DNA from: Certhia americana | Taxonomy: Eukaryota; Chordata; Aves; Passeriformes; Certhiidae | Direction: 5' to 3' | Length of the DNA: 64,000 nucleotides | NCBI GenBank assembly: GCA_018697195.1 | Contig: CM031858.1 | Span: forward strand, 129,236,593 to 129,300,592 | Part shown: positions 25,144 through 37,806 of the stretch, one piece after another | Layout: every line of letters starts with the position of its first letter | How positions within the stretch are numbered: position 1 is the first letter of the stretch | Notes under the pieces: model-generated | Told to the model about the DNA's origin: nothing | Database searches by the model: none | The model's input: the letters and a program-made list of their open reading frames with translations, nothing else | Made by a program: the position numbers and the translations under genes

Positions 25144-27078
25144 GTGCCTGATGCAGCAGAGAGCAGGCCCTTTACAGAATGCACTTTATGGCTCTTGGCA
25201 CAGGATCCTGCTGTAACTCCTACAGGGAAGAAGAAGTCCTAGTGCAGCACAGTGTTGTCATTGGATCAAGACAACATGGGATCAGATAAACCCAGATGTT
25301 GTCACGGATTGGTCTAGGAAAGACTGTATTTCAAATTCCATGAGAGGATCCAATGATGATTTGACTTCAAAGAGGAAGATGAGGTGATGAAGACACTAAA
25401 TGTGGGAAAGAATTTTTAGATAATAAAGAGAGTGACAGTGGTGGAAATGATTATGCTAGATGGAAAATTTAAACTGCAATAGTAATAAACCATTAAAGAT
25501 GAAAATAAACTAAATTCAGGCAAATAATTAATGAAATTTCTATCCTTTTTATATGCTGATTACAAATATGTAATAAATGTCTTTGTTTATAACCTTTTTC
25601 TTTTTAATTCAACATCACAGTTCCTGGGAAGTATGAGATACTGTCTAAAACTTAAAACTGCTAGGAAAACTTTTAATAGACAATATTCTGAGAAAGCAGT
25701 ATTAGATGAAGAAATCTGAGGAGCTAGCAAAAGCAATTTGTCTCCAAACCACTTACCAAACTGTTATGTTAATAGAATATTTATCAAATTATTAAAAAAA
25801 GAAGCCAACAACAAACAAACCACTTTTACAAGTAGTACTGCTACTGAACTGAATGATAAATTCCCCAAGTTTGAGGAAGACAAGGAGGAGGATTTGTTGT
25901 GAATGAGGGTTCAAAGCCTTGTCCATTGCTTTTATTTCAGTATTGACATTTGTCCAAACTCAAGGAAGTTACTCAAGTATAGCTTTGGCAAACTGTAAAT
26001 TCTGACACAAAAAGGCTAGCCTGGTTCTCCTCACTCAAACCAAAACAAATAGAGCTGCCACTGCACACCTTCATCGCTGAAAATCTGAAGATCTGGAGAA
26101 TTCACAGATCAAGCTGCTTCAGAGACAGTTGAAGAAGAAAATTACCTCCAAGACTTTGACCCTTATTGAAACCTTTCCGGAAGAAATCCAGCTCTTGTGT
26201 TTTCCCTTTATGCAATGAGGCTATTGTCTACAAGCAGCGAATCTAGAAGGTTAGAGCTGAAAACTATGAAATTCTGACCCTGGAAATCAATAGCCCAGCA
26301 GACACCAAAGCTGTGCTATAGAACTGTGTAAAAAGTCAGTGTCCAACTTGAAACTCAACATGCATCTGTGCTGGGAATGGCCTTGTGAGGAAGCCTCCTG
26401 CAACAAAGGGCACCACAATGTTGCCTGTGCTGGACAAAGTGAGAGGCAGAGACACCAGCAACAAGGTCAAGAAAAGAGAGGTGTGAGCCAACAAAGTCTT
26501 TCCACTGACTTCAGTGGGGTTTGGATCAGGTTCCTTGCAAATACTTTCTAACTCAAAGGTCAGCAGTAGAAAATTTGGATATTTAATATTAGTCTCTTTT
26601 TTATAACAAAATATTCTCAGCCTAAAAATTTCCAGGTGTATAGCATTTTTCCTGTTGTTATGTGGAGGAGATCAATGGTCTTTTGTTGTGAAATACACAT
26701 ACATTATAACTGGTTTCCCAGCACATTTATTTCTTCAGATATGTATTGCCTTATTTATCCATTCCTATCAGCTTTTCATTTGTTTGGATTTTTTTTCTAA
26801 ACATTGGTACTGGATATAGAGAAGGCAAGAAAACTTAAGTCAAGGTCCAAAGCTGACCATTTTTTTCTTTCTTTTTTAATGAAGACTGCAAACCAGTGCT
26901 GGTGATTTCAAAATGTATGTCTACAGTTTATAAGCACATCGACCTTGCTGCCATTCTGTGATGGAGCTTTAGAAATCACACAATGCCTGTCACTTTTTTT
27001 CACATATTTAATAAATCTGGCTCAATGATTTTCTGACAATTCTCTACCAAAATTATTCAGGCAGTCTGAGACCCTCTT

Positions 27079-27079
<1 letters not shown>

Positions 27080-27109
<30 letters not shown>
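27080..27109 (+). repeat. Poly(A) tract, 30 A
   Basis: Thirty uninterrupted A residues, then gggaaagaag and a further A-rich run. AATAAA is present at 27010-27015, about 65 bases upstream, which is farther than usual for a poly(A) signal. No protein-like sequence was recognised upstream, so a simple A-run is more likely than a retrocopy tail. Confidence 0.9.
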
Positions 27110-27112
<3 letters not shown>

Positions 27113-27888
27113 AAAGAAGAAAAAAAAGTCAAAAACATTGCTGTATGGATTCAATCTTGAGTCAATAAATTGTTGATTAATCTAGCCCATGGTGTGTATA
27201 AACTCAGGTTTAGCTCTATTGGTAATCATCTCCAGAGTGCCATACAGCTGCATGCTTTCATTTCACACCAAGGGAGCAAGGATTAAATCCCTAATGGAGA
27301 AGACATATAAACAGGTTTAGTCTCTGCAACAAGCACAGTCCCCATGGCAGCATATTTTTGTATACAGCATGCGAACGTGTGGAGAGGAAGGAGAGACTGG
27401 TTAAAAAAAAAAGGAAAAAAAAGAAGGTGAAGGGTGACAACAGAAAGGAGAGGGAGAAACCCAAGTGGAGCAGGCAGTAAGTTTAACAGGGTGCATTGCT
27501 GTTTATTAGGCACCTCCACCAGCCACACTCAGGTGGCATAGCATAAAATATCTCTCCTGCTCTGAGTGACAACATATGTAGGGTGACAGTCTGAGACACT
27601 GAGCTGTTGTGTACAGGCTGCTGATAGCCCTTAACTCCTAACAGCTCCATGAGCTCATTAGTATGCCGCCCTGACCATTAGGCCTTCTGTAAAACGTGGT
27701 TTTACCCAGACCCGTATTTTCCATCATATAATCTTCACAAAGCTGTCCCAAGATCTCTAATATAGCAGCATTAAACAGAATGTATTTGCAAGTCTTTCTT
27801 TTTTCTCAGAGAATTTTAATCCCATTTACTGGTAACTAGCTCTTAAAATGACATTTTTCCTTGCTGCATTTAGCTTAGTCCAAGGGGA

Positions 27889-27920
27889 AAAAGAAAAAAA
27901 AAAGAAAAGAAAAAAAAGAT
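27889..27920 (+). repeat. A-rich tract
   Basis: Interrupted run of A with single G residues (aaaaagaaaaaaaaaagaaaag type), a low-complexity sequence with no attached element. Confidence 0.8.
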
Positions 27921-30419
27921 GCCAGATGTCACGGGGCCAATAAGCAGGTGGGCCGAAGCTTCTGTACCAATTCAAACTGGCACCGCATCAAACCTGGTGG
28001 GTATAACCTTTAATTCAGTGCTTCCCTGGCACCAGATCTAGTGCCATCTGCTTAGCTTTGCTAAGCTGTGCTTGTTTCTGTGCAGGGACGATGCCAACAA
28101 TGCAAACTGTCTCCTACATGTGCAGGGAATCATCGGTGCAACTAGTTTTTCAAGACCCATATGGTGGCATCTGCAAATGTACACTGTCAGCATTGCTACT
28201 TGTACCACCCTTCATGTTTAAGAATGGAAGGAGAGAGCCCTGCTTTGCAATTCACATCAAGCTGAAAGGATATTCTCTCCCTCTGCACTCCTGCTTTTAA
28301 GGGCAGCCCTGGGACAAAGAGAACATGTAGCTTTAAAAGAGGAAGCAGTATAGAAATCAGGCTTGGGAACTGGGAAAAATCAAGAAAGAGCTGGCAAAAA
28401 AAAATATGATTTTATAGAAACCCTCTTAAATCACTGCCTGAAAGCTTTCCCAGTGTAGCTAAAGCCAAAAAACCCACTGTATCTTGAGTCTTGGGGCTAT
28501 TAAATGGATTCAGTTCCAAGTCACCCCAAGAGATGAACACTTTTACTTGTCTGGAATGGATGTCATCCTATCACCTCTTCTCCATGAGGTGGTACCGTCA
28601 GAAGCACAGGGTAGGTAGAGGCTGGCTTCAGCACAGTTTCTTTGGTGCTTATTGCAGGCGTTAAGAAGAATGACTACTCACACAGAGTGGGGAAAGAAAT
28701 GATAAGCCTATGTACAAAGATAAGAAAACCAGAGCTATTAAAACTCATTTCAAGCTCTCCAATTATTTTTCTCTTTGTTTAAGAGAGCAGCAGTGCTTCC
28801 TTCCAACTGCAAGGAAGGAGAGAGGGGTATGTGGCCATGGCCAGCTGGTGCCTCCTCCTGTCCTCTCCTGTCCTGTCCTGTTCTCTCATCTTCTCTCCTG
28901 CTGCCACACACTATCCTCGAGAGCACAGGCTTTGCCAGCACTTTGCAGAGCCAACAGGTGTGTGTGTGTGATGGAGGGGAAGGGCAGAGAGGCACTGTCC
29001 TTGCTCACACCTCTGAGCACTGGCTTGGCATTTTCCACTCCATGATTTGGCCACTCAGACATTGCCACTGGCTCTGATATGCTCCCACCTATCACTTATG
29101 TCAGTAAGCAAGTTCCTGACACACTGCTCTGCCAACCATCATCAAAACACCTCTGTGCGGTCAGGAAAAGTATGTGTTGACCACAAAGAGCAGCTCTCCT
29201 TACTGCAAAATGATTAAGTGCTTCACAGAAGGCCAGAAAAATTGGCACTGTGGGGTTTGAACAAAGAACCTTCCTTCGGGTTGCAGACTCTGTGGTGGAA
29301 TGGTTAAATACAAATAGAAGATTTTTTTTTTCAGTGTAATATTTTCCACATTTGATTTTATGGAAATTTTACATCGATCTAGCAGTCTTCAAAAAAGTCA
29401 CATTTATATAGAGCATAATTCAACCTGACAGTGTGGCTTTAAAGCAAATCCTTCCTCCCTTGATCCATGTTCCTCTGATTCCCAAACAATTGTGTAACAT
29501 TTTTAAATAAGGAAAAGGTTAACCCAGCAGTTGGGGAATTTTGAAGCCTGCTACCATTTTTCTTTGAAACCTCCAGCAAGTCTCTATTCCTGCAACAATA
29601 GGGGTTCCCCCCTCCTACCCCCTAAGTGTCATTGCACTCCCACTACATCAGCACTATTTCCCTTTCTGAGTCAAACTGTGCTTACTGGTCAAAGAGGAGG
29701 CAAAAATTATTCTTAATTTGACTGAAAGTTATGAACCTTCACTAATTCATAGTTTGGTTTCAAGATGTTTGGATTGAACATGTAACAAACTATGCCAATA
29801 CTACTCTTTCTTTGTTTTTAATTCTATCAGTTGAGTTGTCTTTCCTTTATTTAGTGCAAGATAACTGATCAGGACCAAACACAGCTGCAAGCCATGTCAC
29901 TGGTAATGAATGAGGACTTTTTTGTTGCTGTTATGAACTTGCAGATAGCTTTAAACTGTGACCTTTAAATCACACTAGTGCAAAACTGCCACTTTTTATT
30001 TTTACACTCCATATGTTCCTTTCCTTGATATTCTATCTCCTGAAAAAACTATAATTAAAGATTATAACTAATAGAAATTAAAACTTTATGGAAGGACAAG
30101 TCTCTCTTAGGCAGAAAGTTATGAGTAGAAGAAAGATTCATCTATTACTTTGATACAATGACAAAGAATTTAATGCCACAGTAATCTGGCTCTGAGTGTA
30201 AGACTATAATTTCTTCCTCTAAAAATGTTCACTATGATTGGTATACAACCTGCATGAAGTTTCTGAAGGTCTCATCATGCATACTTCTGCAAAGAGACAA
30301 GTAAAAATTTGCACTTGTTGCAAGTCTGATTTAGATGTTGCTAGAGCATTGCAGAAAACAGTTAATGGCCCAAACCCACTGCTTGCACTGTTAAGCAGCA
30401 TTTTTGTTTTTACAAGGAA

Positions 30420-30645
30420 AGATTACTTGCAAATACTCCCTCTTGTGATCAAAGCTAGAAAACCAGTGGAAGCATTTCCCACTGGTTCAAATCTTTCTGA
30501 TTGACATTGTTCAGGTGTTACAAATAGCCTGGATGCAGGATTTTTAAGCCCTTCCATTATGTGATCTTGTAAAAGTGATGGTTGCCTTTCAGAGACATTA
30601 AAAAAAGGATCATTCATATCGTGATGAGGCATTGCATATGCTGAG
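30420..30645 (-). other. Open segment with protein-like composition, unknown
   Basis: A minus-strand open frame of 69 codons (30632-30423) begins after an acceptor-like aagctcag and reaches a weak donor-like GTAATC. A second, shifted minus frame (30401-30219) continues the open reading, as would be seen in a frameshifted copy of a longer sequence. The composition is rich in polar and aromatic residues (PHHDMNDPFFNVSERQPS), but I cannot assign a family. A plus-strand frame of 88 codons overlaps it. It could be a chance frame, a diverged retrocopy or a conserved non-coding element. Confidence 0.15.
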
Positions 30646-33574
30646 CTTCTTATTTAATTTCATTTCTCATGTGAAGAGGCCATATTTGAAAGGACATATT
30701 TATTTCTCCTTTCCCAGCTGATAAGACAATATTTTAAAATTGAATTGGTTGTTGGGTCTTCAAGGAAATAAAGGAGTGTTTAAAACAAGACATCAAAGAT
30801 AATTTTTTTCATTTTAGTGTCTTCACTGAGTATAAAAAAATATACTTTATTATGATGTGAATACTTTCACCTTTGAATTTCACCCTTTGACACAGAATAG
30901 CAAATGGACATTATGAGATTCAGAATATCTGCCTTTCCAGAAAGAGCAATACTAGACTTTGCAGAAGAGTGATTAAAATGCATACAAAGATCTAAAATCC
31001 AAACCAAAATACATAACCTATGTTTTAAAGAGCTCCTAAGCTGCCTTTTCCTTGTTAGTTCAAGAGAAATGCTGGTCTAAGAAAGTTCATTTTAATCCCA
31101 TGGAATGACATCTGAGTTCTCACTCAGAAAGTTCAAGTTTATAAAAATCCAATTGTATCTCTTAACTAATTTCTTTTTTCACAAAAATATTGATTAGGCC
31201 CCTAATTGTGCCTTGTGCAGATTCAAGTTTGGTGTCCTGACATCTCACTGAGAGTTTGCCATTAGCTCACTCTCTTTGTTTACCTCACAGCTCACTAGAG
31301 GAGTGACACCATTGGTTTTGTTCTATCAGTCACCATGGAAGAGGAATGACACTTCACAAATGAAGTCTTAGGAATGGTTTGATGAAGACAATTTTGTCCT
31401 GTTTTGTTTTGGGAAATGTTAGATAAAGACAACGTTTTGCTAGGGAAGTTAAAAATTAAATACCCAGATATGGCAGCCCCCTCTGGACTGCTACACCCAG
31501 ACTTTGATCCATTTATGCAATTTCACCAAGCTCTGTTTGCCCTTTCCAACTACCCAAGGTAAATTAAAAGGAACCATAATCAGTCATGCTTTTCTGTCTG
31601 GGGACCAAAACTGCGAATGCATCTGGATATGCTTGTCTTTCTAAAAATTACCACATGAAATTTACAGGCACTATTGTATAGTCAGTGGAGAGCCTCTACC
31701 CTGAGCCACGGCTGACCATGTCTCTGAAGGATCCCAGCTCTACATCATTTTCCTTTCCTTGCATTCCAGTGCAGAGGTTTACCTGGGTTTTGTCCCACTG
31801 GGTTTGCTCCTGAATGTTTTTCTGGATGACCTTAGAAATACCACCTAAGTGCCTGAATCAATAAAAAACTTTTGCACACTATTTTACTGCTACACTTAGT
31901 AGGGTAGTGCAAAGTTCTGTGCCATCTACATTCTATATCTAAGCCTATAAAATAACACTCATACCTTGACCAGTTTTGTTCCAGGCTCCTCAAGGCTCAG
32001 CAACAGAGTGCCACATGCTCCAGAGTAAGAAATGATCAATAGAATGTGCCCCCAGTATTTTTCTTCATCTCACTTGTTTACGTCAAAACATTCATATCAA
32101 ATTATTTATTTCCTTTCTGTAAGCAGCAGCTTAACCTTGGTTTATCTTAGCTTCTAAATGAAAAATCCATGAATAAACCAAGTAGAATAGAGCAGACAAG
32201 GCACAGCCCCTCAGCCCAAATTTTGCCAGAGCAGACGTGCATTTCACAGGAAACAATGGTCAGGGTAAAACCCTTTAGTGCTTTTCACACTCCACTGAAT
32301 ACTGTTCTAGTGCATTTTCTTCAGGGGTGTTAAAAAGCACATGCAAGAAACAGTCTCTTGGTTTGGGATGTTCAGAGGACAGCAAGGCTGGGTCCCTGCA
32401 AGCAGGGCTGACCTTTCTAAAGCATTTATTCTGACATTCCAGGGCTGAATAATCTGAGAGACAGATATAGAGCACATATAAATAAATGAATCACACAGAG
32501 AAATATGAAAATTCCCATGCAGGATATGCCTTTTGCAACATGTTAACCCTTTCTGCAGAGAATTTATGGACAAAGATGTCGTGTTGATAGCTCCAGTCAT
32601 CTGTGCTAACTCTGCTATAACTTCATCCATGTGGAGTGAACTATGTCTTCAGCAATGTCTGGAATGTTCCCACATCTGCTTAATTTGTTTCAGAAATGCC
32701 AGCAGTGTCACAAAAATGTTCATCTACATAGGCTTGTACAGGGTCTCAAGCTCTAATAAATACTACTACTTATTAATCAGTGATATTATTTTTGTATGTT
32801 TAAACCGATTAAACACAATGAATAACAACAGAGACAAGAAAAGTATAATCCCCACTGCCATTACATTCCCATTTAAACAGATGTTTCCTTTCCTTGTTTT
32901 ATAGACTGGAAGAAGTAAATTAGTTGCAGAGTTTGACAACACATTTTTTACAGCAGCTTACAAACTATTTAAAATCACTAAGCAGGAGTATTAGCATTGC
33001 ATTTGCTCCAAGGCTACTATGGTGGTGAAATGGGTTTAAAGGCACTTCTTAAAGCCCATGAATGATTCAAACCCACTTAATATGTAAAATCATATATACA
33101 TGCCCTCTCTCAGATATTACATGCTATGCCTATCTGCAAAGGAATACCCACCGGCATCTAAAGTATAGTCTTTATTTTTATTGAGGAGAATTCCTGCTCT
33201 GAATGGGATTGCTTGCCAACCACTGTAGAAACATATAATCTCTGTTCACAAGGAATGTATACTAGGATTGTAAATCAAAAGGCAAAAGGAAGATTGAGCC
33301 AATGAACAAGAGTGTGAGAAAACCAGAAGAGGCTATAGCATCCCAGAATACTGAGATGCTTAACCACTCTCAAGATTCAGACAGCCAGGTATATATTGAT
33401 CTTGTCAGAGCATGTGATTATCTTGTTATGCCATTTCTGGTTGGTAAAACCAGTCCCTGCTTGTTCAGTTGATAATTATGCTCCATCCTGACATGCTTTC
33501 TGCCCCCACCCAAAAAGAAGAATGATTATCAAACCACCCTGGGAACAAAATATTGGTACTTATTTGAATGTCTG

Positions 33575-33607
33575 TTAAAAAAAAAAAGAAAAAAAAAAAA
33601 AAAAAAG
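33575..33607 (+). repeat. A-rich tract, about 30 bases
   Basis: Eleven A, one G, then a run of A ending ggattttt. It is a low-complexity tract 80 bases before the ERVL-like LTR. The poly-Phe minus-strand frame over it is an artefact. Confidence 0.9.
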
Positions 33608-33684
33608 GATTTTTGAGGTGGAGTTGCACTACCAAATTGTTATAGATAAACATTGAAAAGCATAGGCTGAACACATTTTTATAG

Positions 33685-34062
33685 ATGGCTATCCTAGCTC
33701 TCATCAGGACAGGGTTAATTTTTGCAGAGGGGCATGGCTAGGGCCTGGAGGTTACTCCACCTAACTTTCTGGGGATGCGGAAGGGCTCCCTTCTGTGGGT
33801 GGTGGCTCCCTGTGGGATAGTGGTGGGCATTTGCATATGAATCCCTCACGTCTCTTAAACACCTTTGTTATTAAATATCATCGATGTTACTGTTAGTTTT
33901 ATCTAATTGCTGGGTCCAGTAAATTGTTCTTACATTAACCTGTGATTTTTACCTTTTGTTCCTCCAATTCTCCTCTCCAGCTGATGCAGGAGAAGGGGAG
34001 GGGTAAGGAAGGGGGGAGTGAAAAACTGGCATGTCGATTAGAGTGGTTTCAGGGGGAACACT
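33685..34062 (+). mobile_element. ERVL-like solo LTR, plus orientation, diverged
   Basis: The order of blocks matches the common avian ERVL-type LTR. At the 5' side are agctctcatcaggacaggg and ttaattttt. A diverged poly(A)/R region follows (cagtaaattgttcttac, where family members have aataaactgtctttatc). Then come ttttaccttttgttcctcca, attctcctctcc, a gggag-rich run, and a 3' side with gagtggtttcaggg. No gag, pol or env sequence is attached, so it is a solo LTR left by recombination. The edges are approximate and no target duplication was confirmed. Confidence 0.65.
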
Positions 34063-36179
34063 AAATTGGAGAACACCTTTCCTAAAGTAAAACAAAGATA
34101 GAATCCCATACTGTCAAATGCACATGTTTCAAAGAAGAATACAAAAAGCCTTGCATTTAATTCTTGGCCTCACACGGAGCACATGTTGGGTTAGGTCATG
34201 CAGGAAACATTAAAGGTGGAGGCACATGAGTAAATATCCAAAGGTCAGGTCAATCAGCAGAAGGAGTTTGCACAGAGGCAAACTACCAGTTTCAGGTATG
34301 CATGAACAGAGAGATATTTGGGCTGAGAAAACACAGAAATACGGTTCTTTCGGAGATGGCTGAAGTATTGTGCCATATTAACACTTTCTTTTCCTGTAAG
34401 CTGTCTCATGACCTTTGGTGAAGGAAGTGAAAGGAAGCTATCCTGCTACAACTTCAAATCTCTGCTATGTGGCAGTAACATTTGCATGGTGTCAAGGACA
34501 ACCTGGTCTGGTCAGCCTCCATACCCCTAAGATGCCAATATGCTCTTAGTTCAAAAGATGGAATCAAAGATTAATAACATTCAGTTTGCACCCATCCTGA
34601 AGCATGGTGGTGAGATAACCCATGGCAGTGAGACAGAGCAGAGAGAGCTGCACATTATGGAGGTGGAATCAATAATTCTTTGTTTTCTTAAATCGTGAGT
34701 TTGCTACAATGAACAAGCAATGCTTCTCTGAATGGCTTCTGTCTTTCCCAACTTTGCAACTTCATCATAGTCTCAAAGAAAATACAGACAAGAAAGAAAA
34801 TCTCTATAGTGCATGTAACAGCTTGTTCAGTGCAAGGGGGAGAGACACTGTGGAATCAAAAGAGGACAACAACGTCTCAGGGAAGTCTCCAGATGATAAG
34901 AAAACTCAAGTAGATTAAAACCCGCTGGCAAACACACTCTTTTATCCACTTCTGCAACTGAACTGCTTGACCCTTTAGTGAAATGACATTAAAATACAGC
35001 CTTCTGGCCTAGCTACTTACCTAGAGGTTGGCATTAACCCTCTGACAATACGGTTATGAGGAAGATGCAGGAGACAAAATATCTGTTCTTCACAACAGAA
35101 GATTCATATCAGAGACAGTACAACCATATGACTGAGCAGACGGAAAGTTTGGGACACAAGATACGTGAGTAAAACTTCTAAACCATTTAAGACAATCTGA
35201 AGTCTGTGGAGCAGAAATTCAGGAGTGACATGCAGGAGAAGAATACCAACTTAAGAGGGAGAATTGAAGAAAAGTTACAGCAAGAATATAAGGACAGGAA
35301 AGTACTGGCACAGCTAATGCAAACTGTTACATTGATATATATGTCTTGATCTATAATAACTCTGGATCTCAACTTTTTATACATTTAAAAGACAGGCAAA
35401 GAATAAATAGCATTTAATTGTTTTGAATGAAAATATAGTACTTAGGAAATGAGAACTGAAATCTGACTAAGGAAACTAACAGTCTCACAGAAGAATAAAT
35501 GTAGATCACATACTGCAATTTAAATTGCAATGCTCAAAGTGACTCTAGCACTGCTGTCATGGGGTCTAAGAAATCCAAATGCAGCTAGGTGCTCTGTGTA
35601 CCTCTCCCACAGCTCTGCAGATTTCTATGCTAAGAAAAACATCAGTGAGTGTAAGAGAAAGTTGAAGTACACTGTGGGTCTAGTTCCAAGAAAGGACCAA
35701 ACACCCACCTGTAAGTGATTTGGAAAACCAACAAACAAAAACCTAAATTAAAAAAAAAAAAAAAGAAACCCAAGACCCAATCCCCACAACAATGATAATG
35801 ACAAAACAGGAAAAGAAACTGAAAAGCAGTTAAGTGGTGCACTCTGAAATGTCTCCGCTGAATTATGATAAGTATGTATTAGCTGCAGTATGTTTATCTA
35901 TGTCCACAAGAGAGGATTAGCTGCAAACATTCTTCTGAGATAAACCAGAACTATTTGGTGCTGGCACTGTTAAATTTTTGTGATATGCAGGTGTTTGAAG
36001 TATGTGTGCAGCTTCTTCATTGGTTTTGATCCAGGTATTTCCACTGAGAGCATTTTTACACACTAGATGTGACGAGGTACATAGAACAATGGAAAATACT
36101 CTGTGCATCTAGCAAAAATAGCTTTATTCACACTGAAGTTTTAAACAGTTTTGTGTGTTAAAGGCAATAAATGCAAATG
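34063..36179. other. Non-coding stretch, nothing recognised
   Basis: AT-rich sequence with open frames under 71 codons and a poly(A) run of about 16 at 35749-35764. No recognised repeat family or gene. Confidence 0.5.
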
Positions 36180-36700
36180 CTCCCTTTGTCAGAAAAACTT
36201 GGGGTCAGTGAATTTCACCCACTTCCAGTTGGCAGGCATCCCCACAGGCTGTGCACTGCAGTGCTCCTTACAAATGGACAGCAGCCCAGCTGCTCCATTT
36301 CTGATAGGAGAGAGGGCATGGTGTGAGCAGGGATTTAGGGACCCTGGGAGATGCAGTCTTGGGTAAAGGGTGGATGAAAACAGTCCTCTGCAGTGCCTGG
36401 TATCTTTGTAATGCACCTGTGCTGCACCAGAACTCTTCCCCATCCCACTGCAATTTCTGTCTGGCTCTAAAAGGCTTCACACAAACTAAAGATCTGCAGT
36501 TTGTCACCTCCCACCTCTTCCTGTTCCCAAAACCCTTCAGCTCAGCTATGCTCCAAGGATTCAATTTTCCTAACCCTCTTGAGGTGACAGGCCTGGAAGA
36601 TTTCTCCAGTGACTTTGAAAGTCACGTGCCTTCTCTCTGTTTGGTGTCTTTTCTAATGTCCTCTGCAACCTCATTGCCCTCAATGCAGTAGCTGTCATTT
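36180..36700. other. GC-richer unclassified block with overlapping frames
   Basis: Frames of 71-122 codons overlap here on both strands (36151-36366 and 36323-36691 plus, 36189-36443 and 36268-36564 minus). The block is GC-richer than the surroundings and so has fewer stops. No family is recognised in any frame. A diverged retroelement fragment is possible, but I see no termini. Confidence 0.25.
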
Positions 36701-37771
36701 AGCAGTAATTTAGGTATTTATTTCAGTAGTGGTGGTTTATGTGATGTACAAAATCTAGGCATGATTTTGATGGCTCACTCCAATAGCCTTCATGCCAATC
36801 TAGACACTTGAAGAGGAGGCCAGTTAGACAACCCCCCTGAAATTTTACAACTGCACATTTTGACTTCTCCAGTTTTCACTGAAAAGCAATGTATTCCAGT
36901 TAGAGGATTTTTCCAAATAAATAATTTCCTACAACAGCAAACCTAATCCCTACTATGACTTACAAGTATTTCATTCTGCCAAAGGACTTCTTGAAAATTG
37001 CTCTCCTGCCATTCCTGCTGTTCCACAACCGCTTGGTCTACACTACATGTACCTAAGATGTCGAGGCAGCTCTCCACCTTCAGACCAATTCATGTGTAAG
37101 GCCACTATAGACTTTTATGCTGCATGCTTTAATCTTTTTTTTTCTGCCTGCTGAAAGCCACATTCCCAACCCCTATGCTATGTGACCTTTTATTTACTTG
37201 TAGGTTCCAGGGTGTCAGATGGTTTATTTTTCTTAAATCTTCACTTGTCAATGTTCCAGTTTTTGAAACATATTATTTTGTTCTATGGTGCAACAAGACC
37301 TTGAAGTCTCCAACTCTTTATCTGCATGCACCCTTCTCCACTGCACCTGTCTTTCATCACAGGTGACTCCCACAGGAATTTTGAATTATCTATGAGATCA
37401 CTTTGGTATTTCATGAATACTAACCAAAAAACATATTTAATTCTTGTTTTCTAAAAATCTCTCATTTAACTTCTCATTGAGTCATGCGACTTTCAGATGA
37501 AGCCATCAAGGTTTTTTTGGCACTAACCTTAAGATGAAAGAAGTACATTTCTAAACATTAAAGATTACAAGTTAGTGATAGGTTTCAATGGACTGTGTCT
37601 CTACTCCTGTGTCTCTTGAGTTAATGGGATTTTTACTTCTGGTCACGGCTGGGACTCCATCTGGCTTTCATTAACTGTAATGTTAGAAGCATTAAAAATT
37701 CAGAACAATAATTTCCATTAAGTAATACACCTAAAGTGGACAAAGGTTTACCTACACTAATTACAGGGCAA

Positions 37772-37773
<2 letters not shown>

Positions 37774-37803
<30 letters not shown>
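37774..37803. repeat. AT dinucleotide microsatellite, 15 units
   Basis: A perfect at repeat of 30 bases, between aagg and gtagata. It is probably length-variable. Confidence 0.95.

Positions 37804-37806
<3 letters not shown>

Larger units (their letters stand above)
24140..25460 (+). mobile_element. Decayed pogo/Tigger-like DNA transposon copy
   Basis: Translated pieces in shifting frames follow the order of a pogo/Tigger-type transposase of the Tc1/mariner superfamily. A DNA-binding-domain-like fragment (NVTEAQV) lies near 24216. A CENP-B-like second helix-turn-helix region (WYIKMMCHNGF, then KRRASFCQ) lies at 24570-24630. The DDE domain is at 24673-25143. A C-terminal block with WIKTTWDQI and DCISNSM lies near 25260-25345, followed by an acidic tail (NKESDSGG) near 25420. 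Stops and frameshifts occur throughout, so the copy is dead. I could not define terminal inverted repeats or a TA target duplication, so the true ends may lie outside these limits. A CR1 tail sits inside it. Confidence 0.8.
25461..33684. other. Long non-coding stretch with A-rich tracts
   Basis: AT-rich DNA without recognised CR1 or LTR sequence. Open frames stay under 125 codons, and those at 28710-29095 overlap on both strands in a GC-richer patch. A short run of CCTGT units lies at 28856-28890. The longest frame, 32533-32904 plus, has no recognisable domain. Confidence 0.5.

Noticed and set aside
28029..28066. Two small hairpins (ggcac...gtgcc and cttagc-ttt-gctaag)
   Set aside because: The stems are only five to six bases long; such structures are common by chance.
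32533..32904. 123-codon plus-strand ORF
   Set aside because: Cys- and Ile-rich chance composition without a recognisable domain or conserved motif.
36996..37060. Minus-strand donor GTAAGTC with an open segment behind it
   Set aside because: The acceptor is plausible but the plus strand is equally open, the exon is short, and no protein is recognised.
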